From CBDANZ01 sp965197865 (GTDB lineage: Bacteria; Acidobacteriota; Vicinamibacteria; Vicinamibacterales; CAVVIG01), in NCBI GenBank assembly GCA_965197865.1, contig CBDANZ010000003.1, positions 310,001 to 374,000 on the forward strand: 64,000 nucleotides of DNA, read 5' to 3'. The translations under genes and the position numbers were made by a program. This document shows, one piece after another, positions 34,542 to 44,250 of this stretch; position 1 is the first letter of the stretch, and each line of letters begins with the position of its first letter. A model generated the notes under the pieces. That model did no database searches. It was given only the letters and a program-made list of their open reading frames with translations, and was not told where the DNA came from.

Positions 34542-36053
34542 CTAGGAACCGGGAAGGGCCGCCGACAACTGGCGAACGCCCCGTTTGAACAACTGCAGAA
34601 TGCGCCGGCTCGTACGAAATTCATTGAGTATCGCCGCGCGGCGACTTGTGTACAGGTGGTTGATCACATAGGCCAGCGTCGTGGACATCACCATTCCTTC
34701 CTCGGTGCTGGTCCGCTCGAAGCGTTCCTGAAAACCTCTCAGAATGGGCTCGAAGGAAGGCTCATGCCACTCTTGCACAGTGGCTTCGAGCCGCACGAAT
34801 TCGTTAAGAACCGTGGTATATGCGGGGCTGGCCGGACGATGCCAGAACGACACGTCTCGACCAAACTCCGGAGCGTACCGCGGGAGGTACAGGTTCGCGC
34901 GCGCGGGGACCCGCCTGGAAAGCGCGGGGTTGAATCGCTTCACCTCGTCCACAGACAGGCCCGTGTGCCGGGTCACCTCGGCCAGAGGAATGGCGCGCCC
35001 GGCACGCATCGCGAAGATCTGCGCTTGTGGCGTCTCGGAAATCAGCCTCGTGACGTTGAGCGTGTTGCCGAACACCATCTCGGCATACAGGAACGAGCGC
35101 AGGCCGAAGGTCCGAAACAGCGCTCGGTAGCGGCGCACGGAAATGTCTCGCAGGTCGCGGGCGAACTGCGCGCCCAGCAGGTACTGCTCGCGAGCGTCTG
35201 TTCCACCCAGTCGCTCGCCGTTGATCACGGTTCTTCCGACATTCACGCCGCCGGCGTGGTGCTCGGAGAGCGCAGGGATGAAGCTGCTGTACATGGTGGC
35301 GAGAATCGTGAGGTACGCGGCGCAGTACGGCGCCTGGGTGGTCTGATTGTACACTTCGATCACGTTCGGCGCCAGGCGATTCAGGTGGTTCCAGTTCCGG
35401 GCGAGCCACTGACAGAATCCCAGCGCCCGGGCTCGCGAACGCGCCTTCGGGTTCAGACCCGATTCGATGATGGCCTGCGCCAGCCCGATCTCAGCGGGCA
35501 CCCCGAACCGCTCGTAGATCGCACCCCATTGGCCGAGAAAGCTCCCGTAGCGCTTGGCATTGGGCAGAAGGAACAGGCCTCGCGTCGGGTTGTGCACGAG
35601 CGGACCGGTAGTCGGCTCCAGCAGGCGCACCACGTGCTTCCGCCGCTGGCTCAAGCGACGCGGCAGGCGCTGGTCAGCAAGGGCGCCGGCCAGCGCGGGA
35701 TCCTCCCAGACGCCGAGGCGCGCCCAGTCCCCTCGCACTGGAAAAGTCACCAGCAAGCGTCCGTCCTGGGCGCTGCCGAAGATGATGCGGCCATCCGGGA
35801 TCGTGAAGATGTGGCGCCAGAAAGGATAGGATGGCCTGAAGGTCTGCACCGCGGCGAGGTCGGCCTGCAGCCGCGCCTGCGTGTAGTCTTGCACGGACTG
35901 TTCGGCCGGCGTTGCGGCGGTCGCAGCCGGGCGCGTCTGCGCGTCCACCTTCGTGGTGATGAGCTGCTGGGAAAAGGGGGCCGGACCGAAGGCGGCGAGG
36001 GCGGCGAGGGCGGCGACAGCCCCGACTTTCAACTGGATGGCAATATGTCTCAT
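34542..36053 (-). CDS. MltD-like lytic transglycosylase
   Basis: The 503-residue protein has a signal peptide (VGAVAALAALAAFGPAPFSQQ) and should act on periplasmic peptidoglycan. The SLT catalytic region is visible as IGLAQAIIESGLNPKARSRARALGFCQW near residue 190; the Glu in IIESG is the likely acid. A later segment (IPLAEVTRHTGLSVDEVKRFNPALSRRVPARANLYLP) resembles a LysM repeat. Its TAG stop lies in the CTAG target of IS copy A, but the pre-insertion sequence also has this TAG, so the protein end is native. Confidence 0.82.
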   Translation of the reverse strand: MRHIAIQLKVGAVAALAALAAFGPAPFSQQLITTKVDAQTRPAATAATPAEQSVQDYTQARLQADLAAVQTFRPSYPFWRHIFTIPDGRIIFGSAQDGRLLVTFPVRGDWARLGVWEDPALAGALADQRLPRRLSQRRKHVVRLLEPTTGPLVHNPTRGLFLLPNAKRYGSFLGQWGAIYERFGVPAEIGLAQAIIESGLNPKARSRARALGFCQWLARNWNHLNRLAPNVIEVYNQTTQAPYCAAYLTILATMYSSFIPALSEHHAGGVNVGRTVINGERLGGTDAREQYLLGAQFARDLRDISVRRYRALFRTFGLRSFLYAEMVFGNTLNVTRLISETPQAQIFAMRAGRAIPLAEVTRHTGLSVDEVKRFNPALSRRVPARANLYLPRYAPEFGRDVSFWHRPASPAYTTVLNEFVRLEATVQEWHEPSFEPILRGFQERFERTSTEEGMVMSTTLAYVINHLYTSRRAAILNEFRTSRRILQLFKRGVRQLSAALPGS

Positions 36054-36736
36054 GACGCTTGCCCCCGATTATGACTATCGGGTCCGATTCGTCAAGCGAG
36101 CAGTGTCTCGGCGTAGGGAGTTGCATGATCTGACCGCTCCCGAGGGCAGGTGATCTGTCCGCTTGGTGGACGGCGGTACCCCCGGATACGACAGGGCCGA
36201 GGAGGCTCGATGCCGTATCCGGAGGCCGCTTGGGAGACGCTCGACTCCTCGCGTACGGCATCGAACCGAAGTCAGGAACGAGATGGTGCGACATGGAACC
36301 ACACCATTCTCCATAAGGGATCCAAGGCGTACACCTTGGCGGCGGGGGACGCTCTTCGCAGGGGATCATTCGCGCCCCCATGACCTCGGTCTTCATGATT
36401 TCTGAACTCACGCAGGACTATCACATTCTCGTGCCGCTCATGGTCGCGAACCTGTTGAAATTCGTGATTTCGATCCGATGTCAGCTCACTCTGGTCTATG
36501 ACGCGCTGCTCGAGCAGGGTCACGTGTAGCTTCCATCGCCGAGCCTCAAGCCCGCGCCTCGCGGATGGATCGCGCGTGACGTCATAGGCGACGTTCCACG
36601 ATTCCTTGCGGCGGACCCCGCTGTCGAAAGTGCCTGACATGAGTATCGTGGGCGACGGCGATCATCCCGGCTGCTGGGAGCATCGGATAGCCTCAGCGGC
36701 CTCCTCCGGCCAGAGCGAGTGACCGAGGCCATGTAA
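36054..36736. other. Stretch without an intact gene
   Basis: No supported gene lies between the transglycosylase start and the CBS fragment. Several overlapping frames of 60-120 codons exist on both strands, but none shows a domain pattern or a good start. An inverted pair GAGACC/GGTCTC near 36751-36767, in the CBS fragment, is the only small palindrome noticed. Confidence 0.3.
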
Positions 36737-36884
36737 GCCGGGTACAGATCGGAGACCGTTGGGTCTCTGATCGACGCGTCGTTCAATCACGCACATCCCG
36801 ACCATCCCATCGACACCATGTTGGAGCGCCTCGCGGACAGCGCCGGCCTGCTGCCGATCATCAGCCGTGACAACACCCACCGTG

Positions 36885-38313
36885 GGGCTTGTCCCATCCG
36901 CTGTTGAAATTCAGCGGCGGCTCGGGTGACGACTACGCAACCATCCCCGACGATTCATCGAGCCCCAGCTGAGCGTCACGTGCTCGCAACGCGGCGACCA
37001 GCACGGGCATGTCCTTACACCCCTTCACCCGCCGGAATCCTTTGGCCGCTTCCAGCACACCGGCAGCGACCCAGCGGAGCACCATCGTACCCCCGCGCCA
37101 GCGTTTCACGTTCCGCTTCACGTGGCGTGTCCGGCTCAGGAGGCTCTCGACGGCGTTGGTCGTCGCCAGCGATCGGCGGAGCCGCTCCGAGAGCGGCAAC
37201 TCGACTACGGTGAGCGTCTCGTCGAGCCCTTCCCGTATGCTGGCGGCTGCACTCGGATAATCGACGTCCACCCGCCGGGCCAAGTCCTGCAACAAGCGCC
37301 GGGCCGCCTTGATGTCGGTGTGCGTATAGGCGCGCGTGAGGGTCGCCTTCACCCACGGACGCTGGGCCTCGGGCAGATACTCGAGCACGTTGCGCCGTTT
37401 ATGCACCTGGCATCGTTGTACCAGGGCTGCGGGGCCGAAGGTCTGCATCACCGCAGTGTGGAGCGCTTGCGCTCCATCGAGGATGACGAGCAGACTGCGG
37501 TCGGTCCGCAGCCCACGGCTCTGCAGATTGGTCAGCAAGCCCTGACACACGGTCGTGTTCTCCGCTGACCCTTCCCAGAGGCCCAGCGGGTGTTTGGCGC
37601 CCGTTTTATCGAGGCCCAGCGCCACGACGATGCAGTGGCCGCCGACGTGGACCCCATCGATCAGTAGCGCCACCAGCTCGAGGTCGTCGAGCGGCGTTGC
37701 CCGCCACGCATCGAGTTGCGCCTGCGTCTGCGCCACAAACCGCCGACTCACGGCACTCTTGCTTGTGCCCCGCGTGCGGACGTCGGCCCCCAGCGGTTCT
37801 AGACTCCGGCCATACTGGCGCGTGGCCACGCCGATGAGCATCTGTTCGACCACGCGCCGGGTGAGCGGATCCGTGTTCGTAAAGGCCTGGACGGATGGCA
37901 GCGCGACCTCCTGCCCGTCGCGCCGCACCCGCGGCCGACGCAGGGCGACCTTGCGGCCCCCCAGCACGACTTCGCTGGGCGCATGGCCCGCCCGAGACGC
38001 CCGCCGCGCGGGCTGATGCGCATACCGCGGACCGCACACGGCCACGCGATCCGCTTCCAACATCGCCGCGAGGACCTTCAGGCCCGACGCGACGACCAGC
38101 TCTTGGAGCTCGGCCTGTGCATCGACCAGGATGTCGACCAATGGAAGGTGCCGTGGTGCCGGCAATGCTGATTGGCGCCCACGAACGCCTGTGCCAAACT
38201 TCTTCATGGCGGCTCCTTTCTGGGGGCTTCAGCCCCAGGTTTTCCCACCGGCCGTCTATCACGACCAGCAGGGAGCCGCCGCTTTAAATTTCAACAGCTA
38301 GAGGGACATCCCC
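36885..38313 (-). mobile_element. IS256-family insertion sequence, copy 2, with 8-bp target duplication
   Basis: This is the same 1,429-bp element as at 20113-21541, with the same ends. It is flanked by the direct repeat CCACCGTG (36877-36884 and 38314-38321). The intact 8-bp repeat and apparent sequence identity to copy 1 suggest that both insertions are recent. It separates a CBS-domain remnant and ends 73 bp upstream of nhaA, so it may have altered nhaA expression. Confidence 0.96.
36933..38207 (-). CDS. IS256-family transposase, copy 2
   Basis: This 424-residue transposase is identical to the one at 20161-21435 and has the same catalytic Asp, Asp and Glu positions (LLIDGVHV, VILDGAQ, NAVESLL). 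No frameshift is seen. Two complete identical copies within 17 kb could also act as ends for recombination: both face the same way, so exchange between them would delete about 16.8 kb. Confidence 0.96.
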   Translation of the reverse strand: MKKFGTGVRGRQSALPAPRHLPLVDILVDAQAELQELVVASGLKVLAAMLEADRVAVCGPRYAHQPARRASRAGHAPSEVVLGGRKVALRRPRVRRDGQEVALPSVQAFTNTDPLTRRVVEQMLIGVATRQYGRSLEPLGADVRTRGTSKSAVSRRFVAQTQAQLDAWRATPLDDLELVALLIDGVHVGGHCIVVALGLDKTGAKHPLGLWEGSAENTTVCQGLLTNLQSRGLRTDRSLLVILDGAQALHTAVMQTFGPAALVQRCQVHKRRNVLEYLPEAQRPWVKATLTRAYTHTDIKAARRLLQDLARRVDVDYPSAAASIREGLDETLTVVELPLSERLRRSLATTNAVESLLSRTRHVKRNVKRWRGGTMVLRWVAAGVLEAAKGFRRVKGCKDMPVLVAALRARDAQLGLDESSGMVA

Positions 38314-38386
38314 CCACCGTGTCCAGAACGTGATAACGTTCGAAAACGTGACGCGACTACTCGGACGCAGGCGGAAGACATAAGCG

Positions 38387-39529
38387 ATGGTCATGGGTCT
38401 TCGGCAGGCGTGGGCTGTTGTCGTCGACTCCTCGCTGCTACTCCTTCTTGGTGCGGTCGCTGGACTTGCATGGGCCAATGTCGCGCCCGCCACGTACGCC
38501 AGCGTGATCCACGGGTTGCACCTCGTCGTCAATGATATCGGGATGGCGTTCTTCTTTGCGATCGCTGCCAAGGAAGTCGTGGAGGCGACGCTGCCGGGTG
38601 GACCGCTGGCTTCGCCGAGCCGGGCGGGAGTACCCCTGCTTGCCGCGGTCGGGGGCATCGTGATACCCGCCTTGATTTATGTCGGCCTCGGCGCACAGGT
38701 TGGCGACTCGGAGTTCTTGCGCGGATGGGCCATTCCCTGCGCCACCGATATCGCGTTCAGCTATCTGGTGGCCCGCTTCATTTTCGGCCCTCGCGCTCCC
38801 GCCATTCCGTTCTTGCTCCTGCTCGCCATCACCGACGATGCGATTGGACTGTTGATCCTGGCGGTCTTCTACCCAGCTGGCGAGATTCGCTTCTTGGAGT
38901 TCGCAGTGCTTCTCGTCGTGGCCCTGGGCATGGCCTGGATGCTGCGCCGACGGGACACATTGACATTCTGGCCGTATGTACTCGGGGCGGGCAGTGTCGC
39001 CTGGCTGGCGTTTCTGAGAGGCGGGCTACACCCCGCACTGGCTCTCGTGCCGATCGTACCGTTTATTCCGCATGGTGCCCGCGCGGAACCGGGACTTGGC
39101 TTGGAGCACCATCGCAGGCATATCGATCCCCTGAGTCGATTCGAGGAGTGGTGGCGGGTCCCGGTTCAAGTCGTTCTATTCTTTTTCGGTCTGATAAACG
39201 CCGGGGTACCGATCGGCAACATGGGTTCTGGGACGGCAATCGTCCTTGTGGCGTTAGTCCTCGGCAAGCCCCTGGGCATTCTGCTGTTCACGGCGGGCGC
39301 AGTGGGAATTGGGCTGCATCGGCCGGCAGGTGTGAGCTGGAGCGATCTTGCGGTTGTCGGTGCCGCGGCGGGGATCGGTTTCACCGTCTCGTTGTTTTTT
39401 GCGACAGCTGCCTTCGAGCCGGGCCAGTGGCTCGACCAGACCAAGATGGGTGCGCTCTTGAGCTTTGGCGCTGCGACTGTGGCGCTCGCGCTGGCGAGGC
39501 TGCTTCGCGTGGGCCGCTTCCGGGTATGA
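38387..39529 (+). CDS. nhaA: Na+/H+ antiporter NhaA
   Basis: NhaA exports Na+ in exchange for H+ at the inner membrane. The 380-residue protein has about eleven to twelve hydrophobic segments. Landmarks are MAFFFAIAAKEVVEATLPGG, WAIPCATDIAFSYLVARF and LLLLAITDDAIGLLILAVFY, where the paired Asp of the ion site lie. FFGLINAGVPI and GAAAGIGFTVSLFFATAAF also match. The ATG at 38387 follows the CBS remnant closely. The length is normal and no break is seen. Confidence 0.92.
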   Translation: MVMGLRQAWAVVVDSSLLLLLGAVAGLAWANVAPATYASVIHGLHLVVNDIGMAFFFAIAAKEVVEATLPGGPLASPSRAGVPLLAAVGGIVIPALIYVGLGAQVGDSEFLRGWAIPCATDIAFSYLVARFIFGPRAPAIPFLLLLAITDDAIGLLILAVFYPAGEIRFLEFAVLLVVALGMAWMLRRRDTLTFWPYVLGAGSVAWLAFLRGGLHPALALVPIVPFIPHGARAEPGLGLEHHRRHIDPLSRFEEWWRVPVQVVLFFFGLINAGVPIGNMGSGTAIVLVALVLGKPLGILLFTAGAVGIGLHRPAGVSWSDLAVVGAAAGIGFTVSLFFATAAFEPGQWLDQTKMGALLSFGAATVALALARLLRVGRFRV

Positions 39530-39614
39530 CCCATCGGCGTTGAGGATCTTATGTGATGGACCTCCATCGACTCCATTGGATTCCGAAAGATCGGCCCCCC
39601 AGCGACGGGGGTGT

Positions 39615-39749
39615 ATGCGAACGTTCGGCAGAGTTCTACGCGATTTGAGCCTCGACTCGCACCGATATCAGGCGACGATCGTCGGCGAGAACCTGGGGAC
39701 GGTACCGAGCCACGTCAACCGAGTCCTCTCGCGCCACGCGGCCACGTGA
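39615..39749 (+). pseudogene. 4-alpha-glucanotransferase (MalQ) fragment
   Basis: The short frame contains ATIVGENLGTVPSHVNRVLSRH, close to the conserved I.GE.LGTVP motif near the active site of GH77 amylomaltases. About 45 residues remain of a protein usually 500 or more. It lies directly before treS- and treZ-like fragments, so it is likely a relic of an alpha-glucan/trehalose gene cluster. Confidence 0.55.
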
Positions 39750-39765
39750 TGAGCGGACGAAGTGC

Positions 39766-40350
39766 ATGACGTCCACCGATCCACTCTGGTACAAGGACGC
39801 GGTCTTCTGCCAGCTGCACGTCAAGACCTTCTGCGACAGCGGAGCGGACGGCGTCGGTAACTTCAAAGGTCTCGCCAGCAAGCTGGACTACCTCCAAACA
39901 CTCGAAGTGGACTGTCTCCGGCTCCTACCCACGTTATCCCTTGCCGTTCCGACGACGGCTATGACATCGCAGACTGCTACAAGCATTCATCCTACGTACG
40001 AGTCCCTTCAGGACTTTCACGAACTCCTCGAGGCGGCGCACGCCAGAGGATTGAAGGTCATCAGCGAGCTCAAGCCGTATTCCCAGCATCTTCACGAACC
40101 GCGTGGGACCGATCCCTCGACTCCAGCGTCTCGTTTCGTCGTGTGCCTGCGGAACCATGACCAGGGAGGAAACCGGGCGGTGGGCGAACGTCTGAACCAC
40201 CAGATTGATCTCGCGGCGTTTCGTGCGGCGTCAGTGGTACGCCTCACCACGCCGCAGGCACCCTGCTGTTCATGGGCCAGGAGGGGCCGCGTCCAGCCCG
40301 TTCCAGTACCTTACCTACCAGCGAGGATGCCGCCTTCAGCTCCTGCCGGT
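39766..40350 (+). pseudogene. Fused fragments of trehalose synthase (TreS) and trehalohydrolase (TreZ)
   Basis: The frame starts like TreS: DPLWYKDAVFCQLHVKTFCD, then NFKGLASKLDYLQTLEVD, a short shifted segment and SLQDFHELLEAAHARGLKVI. After about 110 residues it jumps to a TreZ-like part, RFVVCLRNHDQGGNRAVGER with LNHQIDLAAFRAAS. A frameshift then leads into SPFQYLTYQ in another frame. Both enzymes are normally 500 residues or more, so a large internal deletion has joined two neighbouring genes. The relic abuts the intact otsAB gene, which is convergent. Confidence 0.72.
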
Positions 40351-40379
40351 TCCTCCCGTCGGCTGGCACGGCCGCGCCG

Positions 40380-42587
40380 TCAGGCTGACTCCATCGGCAT
40401 GGCGTTCGTAGGTAACCCGAGCAGGATGCGCCGCACGCCGCGATAGTCATCGAGGAAGAACCGCGCGTGGCGCGACCGGAGCCCCACTCCGACTGTCAGA
40501 CTCGTGGGTGGCAGCGCGCCGAAGAGGTCCTCGTCGGTGCGATCATCTCCGATGGCCAATATCACGGCGTTCGGGCCGCAGTCGGCAGCCACACGTCTCG
40601 CCACCGACCCCTTGTCTACGGCACGCAGCCGCACCTCGACGACCTTCTTGCCTTCAAGAACGCTCCAGGGTTGGTTACTGACTGCGGTACCAAGCAACGT
40701 CCGCAACTCCTGCGCCTGCCGTGCGCCGTGCTCCCGCTGCGCGCCACGGAAGTGCCACGCGATCGAGGCGCTCTTAACCTCAATGAACGACCCAGGGGTG
40801 CTCGCCACAAACTGCTCGAGTATGGGCCGTATCCGATCTTGCCAATCCAGTGCGGCGGTCGCTGTGGCAAACCATGGCGCTCCAGGGCCTGGGCGGTGCC
40901 AGAAACCGTACTCGGCCCAGAGGGATATCGGAAGGTGCCCAAGCCACGTCTCGAGCGACACCCGTGGCCTTCCGCTCACGATGTCCAGCCGCATTCCCGG
41001 CATGGCGGCGAGCCTTTCGAGCAAGTCGATCAGTTCGCCGTCGGGAGCGGCCAATTCGGGCGACTTGGCGAGCGGCACCAACGTTCCGTCGTAGTCGAGC
41101 AAGAGGCGGAGATGCGTGTCACGTTGTGCGGCGGCAAGCGCCGTTGCCAGGCTGGGACCGGGAGGCTCGATGGCGGGGGCTCGGTCCGACGGGCGCACCT
41201 GACAGAGCGTCTGCACGAATCGGTCGCCCCACGCATGTACGTCGTGAGCGCTCACCTGACGGCGCAGCGACTTCATCCGTACCCGACGCTCCTCGCGAGA
41301 CAGCGACAACGCCTTGTGCACGCCGTCTGCGACCGCTTCGACATCGTACGGATTCACGACGATGGCGCCATCGAGTTCCGTGGCCGCGCCAGCAAACTCG
41401 CTAAGCACGAGCACCCCGTCCTCGTCAACGCGAGAGGCCGCAAACTCCTTGGCAACCAGATTCATGCCGTCCCGAAGCGGTGTGACGAGCATCACGTCGG
41501 CCGCGCAGTACAGCGCCACGAGCTCTGGCGTGGACAGAGAGTAGTGGATGTAGTGAACCGGGGCGGAGCGAACGGTTCCGTACGCGCCGTTGATGCGGCC
41601 GACGAACTCCTCCACCTGTCGTTTGAAACGCTGGTACGAGTCCACTTCGCCACGGGACGGAACCGCCACTTGGACGTAGCGAATGGAGCCGGCCAGGCCT
41701 GGCTCGCGCATCAGCAGCCTTTCGATCGCGTGAAGTCGTCGAGGGATGCCTTTGGTGTAGTCGAGGCGATCCACGCCGAGGACGATCCGGCGGTCACCGG
41801 CATCGCGGCGAATGGCCTCCACCTCGGCCACGGTGTCCTTCTCGTGGGCGAGCGCAGCGAACGCCTGCGCGTCAATACCCATCGGGAACACGCCTAGACG
41901 GACCTCATGGCCGTCGATCCGGACGCGGTCGATGTCGGCCTCGACGCCGTCGATATCCAGCAACGACGCCACGAAGTGCCGCATGTACGCGAACGTATGG
42001 AAGCCCACGAGGTCGGCGCCCAGCAGCCCTTGCAGGACCTCGCGGCGCCAGGGCAAGACGCGGAACACGTCAGGCGACGGAAACGGAATGTGGAGGAAGA
42101 AGCCTATTCGGGCGTCCGGAATTCGCTCGCGCAGCAGTGACGGCACCAGCATGAGCTGGTAATCGTGCACCCAAATCGTGTCGCCGGCCCGATACTCGCG
42201 CCACACCGCGTCAGCAAAACGCTCGTTCACCAGCCGGTACGCCTCCCACCCCGTATCACCGACCGGCACTCGGTCGACCTGGTAGTGAAACAAGGGCCAG
42301 AGCACCCGGTTGGCGAAGCCGTGGTAATAGAGATCGACCTGATTTCGCGACAGGTGAACCGGAACGATTCGGCGTTCCGCCAACCGGCCGTCGAGCTCGC
42401 GAACCTGCTCGACAGACAGCTCCGACGCGTCGCCCGGCCACCCGATCCAGATGCCCTCGCCACTCTCGTGCCAGGGCCGCAGGCCCGTCGCCAGACCACC
42501 TGCGCCCGGTGTCAGCGACACGGAACCGTCGGTGAGAGTGATGGTCACCGGAAGCCGATTGGACACAATCACCAGTCGCGTCGACAT
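40380..42587 (-). CDS. Bifunctional trehalose-6-phosphate synthase/phosphatase
   Basis: This is a fused OtsA-OtsB protein of 735 residues that makes trehalose from UDP-glucose and glucose 6-phosphate. The GT20 part runs to about residue 470, with LVIVSNRLPVTI, WIGWPG, IWVHDYQLMLVPSLLR, GFFLHIPFPSPDVFRVLPWR, VLGVDRLDYTKGIPRRL and TPLRDGMNLVAKEFAASR. The HAD phosphatase part follows, with LRLLLDYDGTLVPLAKSPELA (DYDGT nucleophile), DIVSGRPR, AEYGFWHR and ILAIGDDRTDEDLFGAL. The ATG at 42587 gives the family start; MKSSCEA (42608) is an alternative. It is the only intact trehalose route in the window. Confidence 0.93.
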   Translation of the reverse strand: MSTRLVIVSNRLPVTITLTDGSVSLTPGAGGLATGLRPWHESGEGIWIGWPGDASELSVEQVRELDGRLAERRIVPVHLSRNQVDLYYHGFANRVLWPLFHYQVDRVPVGDTGWEAYRLVNERFADAVWREYRAGDTIWVHDYQLMLVPSLLRERIPDARIGFFLHIPFPSPDVFRVLPWRREVLQGLLGADLVGFHTFAYMRHFVASLLDIDGVEADIDRVRIDGHEVRLGVFPMGIDAQAFAALAHEKDTVAEVEAIRRDAGDRRIVLGVDRLDYTKGIPRRLHAIERLLMREPGLAGSIRYVQVAVPSRGEVDSYQRFKRQVEEFVGRINGAYGTVRSAPVHYIHYSLSTPELVALYCAADVMLVTPLRDGMNLVAKEFAASRVDEDGVLVLSEFAGAATELDGAIVVNPYDVEAVADGVHKALSLSREERRVRMKSLRRQVSAHDVHAWGDRFVQTLCQVRPSDRAPAIEPPGPSLATALAAAQRDTHLRLLLDYDGTLVPLAKSPELAAPDGELIDLLERLAAMPGMRLDIVSGRPRVSLETWLGHLPISLWAEYGFWHRPGPGAPWFATATAALDWQDRIRPILEQFVASTPGSFIEVKSASIAWHFRGAQREHGARQAQELRTLLGTAVSNQPWSVLEGKKVVEVRLRAVDKGSVARRVAADCGPNAVILAIGDDRTDEDLFGALPPTSLTVGVGLRSRHARFFLDDYRGVRRILLGLPTNAMPMESA

Positions 42588-42604
42588 CGCCTCACATGAG
42601 GATT

Positions 42605-43450
42605 TCATACCGTCTGACCTTCGACCTCGGCTTCGTCTCGAGGGCGGCCGCTCGCTGGTTCGAATCGCCATGGCCGACTGGCTTCGCCGAAATAGGCAGA
42701 CACGTGGGGGAACGGAATCTCGATGCCGCGTGCTTCGCACGCTGTCTTGATGCGTCGGCGGAGCTCGCGGCCCACTTCCCACTGCTTCAATGGAAGCGTC
42801 TTGATTCGGATCTTGATCGTCACCTGTGAGTCGTCGCAAGCATCGACGCCGAGCACTTCGAGCAGTTCGAGCACGCTGGTTCGACAGGCTGGGTCTATCG
42901 CCAGCTCGGCGCCGACTTCACGCAGCACCGCGACCACCGCATCCGTGTCCTCTTCGTATGCAACGCCCACATCGACCACGTAGTACATGAAGCCCTTCGT
43001 CAGGTTCAAGAGCGTCTCGATCGAGCCGTTGGGAAACATGTGGATAATGCCCTCAAGGTCTCGCAGTAAGACGGTCCGCAGGTTGATGGACTCGACGACG
43101 ACGCCTGTGCCGTTGATCTTCGCGACGTCTCCGACTCGTATGTGGTTCTCAGGAATCAGCAAGAACCGGAGATGAGATCCCTGACCAGCGTCTGGGCGCC
43201 GAAGGCAACGGCCAGGCCCACGATATCAGCGCCGGTGAGCACCGGCATGACATCGACGCTGAGCTCGCGCAAGCTCATCAGAATCCTGCCACTACCGTCA
43301 CGAGCGCCGTCGACCCGTTCCGCACGAGTTGGCTCAGGGTCTGCTCGCGCCTGGAACGTTGACGTAGGCGACGGCAATCGCGATGGCGGCAGCCATCGCC
43401 GCTCTCAGCCATTGCGCATTCGATCCAACCAACGCCTCGTACATGTTATT
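42605..43450 (-). pseudogene. MscS-type mechanosensitive channel, frameshifted
   Basis: Pieces in three frames give a small-conductance mechanosensitive channel. They are SQLVRNGSTALVTVVAGF, LRELSVDVMPVLTGADIVGLAVAFGAQ and TLVRDLISG (the TM3 pore helix), then LIPENHIRVGDVAKINGTGV (the beta domain) and a C-terminal domain to GEASRPWRF. A break near 43160 truncates the pore frame (ISGSC-stop) before the beta domain, and another lies near 43340. The beta/C-terminal part alone keeps an open frame of 185 codons. The protein is unlikely to be made whole. Confidence 0.72.
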
Positions 43451-43647
43451 TCCTCAAGGGCGGTCCTGGCAATTCGCCTTCCCAACCGAATCGTGCAAGA
43501 CCGAGCGCTGAAGTGCCACGAGACCGGTAGGAGGCCCGCAGGCGCCACATCATACGGGCATCCGGGTTCTTGCGCCCGGATGATCCCGGAGCGATCGACT
43601 CTCAAAATAGTGCGGCTGGTGGCATCATGTTGCGACGCCGCGGTTCG

Positions 43648-43929
43648 CTATGGGTTCGGCCCGTGCCCGCGCGACGTCGGCCGCAAGCGAGCCGGTATCG
43701 CCACGGCTTCGCCTGCGCGAACGAGGGCAGCGCGGGCCAAGAGCAGGCCACGAATCTCGAACACCATCACCGCGACCAGCACGATCCCGGCCACCCCGTC
43801 CGCAAGCTCGGGAAACTGCGCCCGCAACTGCATGGTGATGCCGATGGCGAGCGACGGGGAAGAGAGCAAGCAGAAACCCAGGTACCTCCGGACCAACACC
43901 GGAAACTCGAGTCGACGCGTGGCGAGCAT
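43648..43929 (-). pseudogene. C-terminal fragment of a cation/proton antiporter-like membrane protein
   Basis: The frame encodes two hydrophobic segments (YLGFCLLSSPSLAIGITMQL and LADGVAGIVLVAVMVFEIRG) ending in LLLARAALVRAGEA. This has the pattern of the last helices of Na+/H+ exchangers. Upstream sequence has stops in this frame. It may be a relic rather than a gene; family placement is tentative. The stretch from 43930 to 44250 shows nothing else. Confidence 0.4.
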
Positions 43930-44250
43930 GGCGCCCGCCAGTCACGGCCGCGTAGAATACATTGCCGTTCAGCTCGCCCCAGCCGTCGACCTGAAAGACC
44001 CCGCGCGCTGGTCGAGCGGCAAGGGCCGTGACGTTGATCCTTGACTTGTCATCGTGTACTGCACCCCGTCGAGACTTCGGCCGAGATGCGTGAACCCAAG
44101 ATTTCCCAATAGACGGAACGCGACCCAATCCTGTTTGACGGTTGAATCAGGGCGCCGGTCCCTTGAAGCTGTGACCCCTTGTGTGCGTGCCCTCCGTGGC
44201 AGGCCTGGCCCTCGGCGAGACTCGTGAGCCAGCAGAGCTGGCTGCTCCGA

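Larger units (their letters stand above)
36737..38383 (+). pseudogene. CBS-domain protein C-terminus split by IS256 copy 2
   Basis: Before the insertion the frame encoded HPDHPIDTMLERLADSAGLL, PIISRDNTHRVQNVITFENV and TRLLGRRRKT. This has the pattern of a CBS domain such as those at the end of ClC-type channels. Joining 36884 to 38322 (removing one 8-bp repeat and the IS) keeps the frame to a TAA at 38381-38383. An in-frame TAA at 36734 and the lack of a start show that the N-terminal part was already lost. The stop is 3 bp before nhaA. Confidence 0.55.
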
